NCBI GenBank assembly: GCA_025677835.1
Contig: JAIXMR010000037.1
Location: 1-64,000 of the forward strand
Direction of reading: 5' to 3'
Source: Sporodiniella umbellata
Lineage: Eukaryota; Mucoromycota; Mucoromycetes; Mucorales; Rhizopodaceae
Length of the DNA stretch: 64,000 nt
Part shown: positions 63,470 to 64,000 of the stretch, in pieces
How positions within the stretch are numbered: position 1 is the stretch's first letter
Layout: every line of letters begins with the position of its first letter
The notes under the pieces: model-generated
Databases searched by the model: none
Told to the model about the DNA's origin: nothing
What the model saw: only the letters and a program-made list of their open reading frames with translations
Made by a program: the position numbers and the translations under genes

Positions 63470-64000
63470 TTAGTCCTTTTTCTTTATTTCTTCTATTTCA
63501 GTCTGTGGTTGGACTGGATTGATAACAAAGCGCCACAAGGGAAAGATAACAAACAGAACCGAGAAGACAATAGACCAGCCTACTTTGACTACCCACGGTG
63601 CAGATTCATGAAACTCGTTTTCAGAAAACTTGAGACAAATCAACGTTTCTGTCATGATATTGAAGATCAACAACCAAGCATGGGCGCCGAGTCTTTTGGC
63701 GCTATTGTCTGATACGTATTGGTACACTTCTCTTGCTCCAGGAAGAGCAAAGAAGAAGAGCAAGATCAATCGATAGGTGTTTACAGGATGCTCAGGAGAG
63801 ATCCACAACAATGATTTTAGGTAAAAGCAGTTGAGCTCACACTGAAGAAAGACGATCAAAAGCAAGACGGTACCAAAGTAATTCTTGGGTGAGCTTGTAG
63901 TCTTCCATTCGTACCGTGTCCATTCTTTGGGTGTGAATTGTTGTACTGCCCGTTTGGCTTTTCCACGTAAGGATTTGATGTGTCGGAAACCTACCCATGA
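63470..64000 (-). CDS. Phosphatidylserine synthase, base-exchange type (3' part, cut by window end)
   Basis: Open frame of 176 codons plus stop running off the window edge, so the N-terminal part is missing. The visible part reads WVGFRHIKSLRGKAKRAVQQ, FTPKEWTRYEW, then membrane helices around YFGTVLLLIVFLQCELNCFY, LKSLLWISPEHPVNTYRLIL, HAWLLIFNIMTETLICLKF and VGWSIVFSVLFVIFPLW, with a lysine-rich end (EIEEIKKKD). The FTPxxWxRYxW block and the ELNxFxLK...SPEHPxNxYR block resemble the animal PTDSS1/2 family, which swaps serine for the head group of PC or PE in ER membranes. Ascomycete yeasts instead use the CDP-DAG-dependent Cho1 type, which is unrelated. The KKxx-like tail would fit ER retention. 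Confidence 0.85.
   Translation of the reverse strand, partial: SWVGFRHIKSLRGKAKRAVQQFTPKEWTRYEWKTTSSPKNYFGTVLLLIVFLQCELNCFYLKSLLWISPEHPVNTYRLILLFFFALPGAREVYQYVSDNSAKRLGAHAWLLIFNIMTETLICLKFSENEFHESAPWVVKVGWSIVFSVLFVIFPLWRFVINPVQPQTEIEEIKKKD

Overview
The window looks like nuclear DNA from an early-diverging filamentous fungus, most likely Mucoromycota (Mucorales type). The DNA is AT-rich, with frequent A/T homopolymers of 20-30 bases. Most genes are split by 40-130 nt introns with GTAAGT-like donors. The gene set is fungal (ergothioneine synthase EGT1, a White Collar-2-like PAS/GATA protein, a Dal80-like GATA factor, a RAN1-like kinase), plus genes common in early-diverging fungi and animals: a taspase-type protease and a base-exchange-type phosphatidylserine synthase. 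Exon joins were worked out by hand from splice signals, reading phase and remembered family similarity. For most genes the spliced lengths are exact multiples of three.

Left part (1-17.9 kb): an unrecognised acidic protein (2698-3766), SRP54 (3941-5844), a single-finger GATA factor (6708-7433), adenylate kinase (minus, 9339-10225) and a ten-exon SNF2/STH1-type remodeller ATPase that lacks a bromodomain (minus, 12458-16827).

Middle (17,880-26,294): an 8,415-bp element, the most unusual object in the window. It has 785-bp terminal inverted repeats that appear identical and is flanked by TA on both sides. Each repeat carries a series of seven motifs spaced 22-23 bp, followed by the 5' half (DNA-binding part) of a Tc1/mariner-like transposase; no DDE catalytic domain was found. 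Between the repeats lie a multi-exon unrecognised gene on the minus strand, with at least two frame breaks, and a two-tier tandem array of about 22 monomers of 94 bp separated by ~119-bp spacers that look like introns on the minus strand. The element sits 99 bp upstream of the start codon of the PAS/GATA (WC-2-like) gene.

Right part (26.3-64 kb): the WC-2-like factor, a small unknown ORF, nuclear poly(A) polymerase, a Sel1-repeat protein, EGT1, a formin-type GBD/FH3 protein without FH1/FH2, a sorting nexin (SNX4-like PX-BAR), dihydroxy-acid dehydratase (ILV3), a very-long-chain acyl-CoA synthetase (FAT1) with tiny exons, a taspase/threonine-aspartase, an MFS hexose transporter, a probable alpha-arrestin, a RAN1-like kinase, a histidine phosphatase, and the 3' part of a phosphatidylserine synthase cut by the window edge.

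These are mostly unrelated housekeeping and regulatory genes, each with its own promoter region, as expected in a fungal chromosome. FAT1 and the PS synthase both belong to lipid metabolism. The hexose transporter and the alpha-arrestin (a typical transporter-turnover adaptor) are adjacent, but a functional link is only a guess. Two introns use GC-AG instead of GT-AG borders (in the SNX4-like gene and FAT1).
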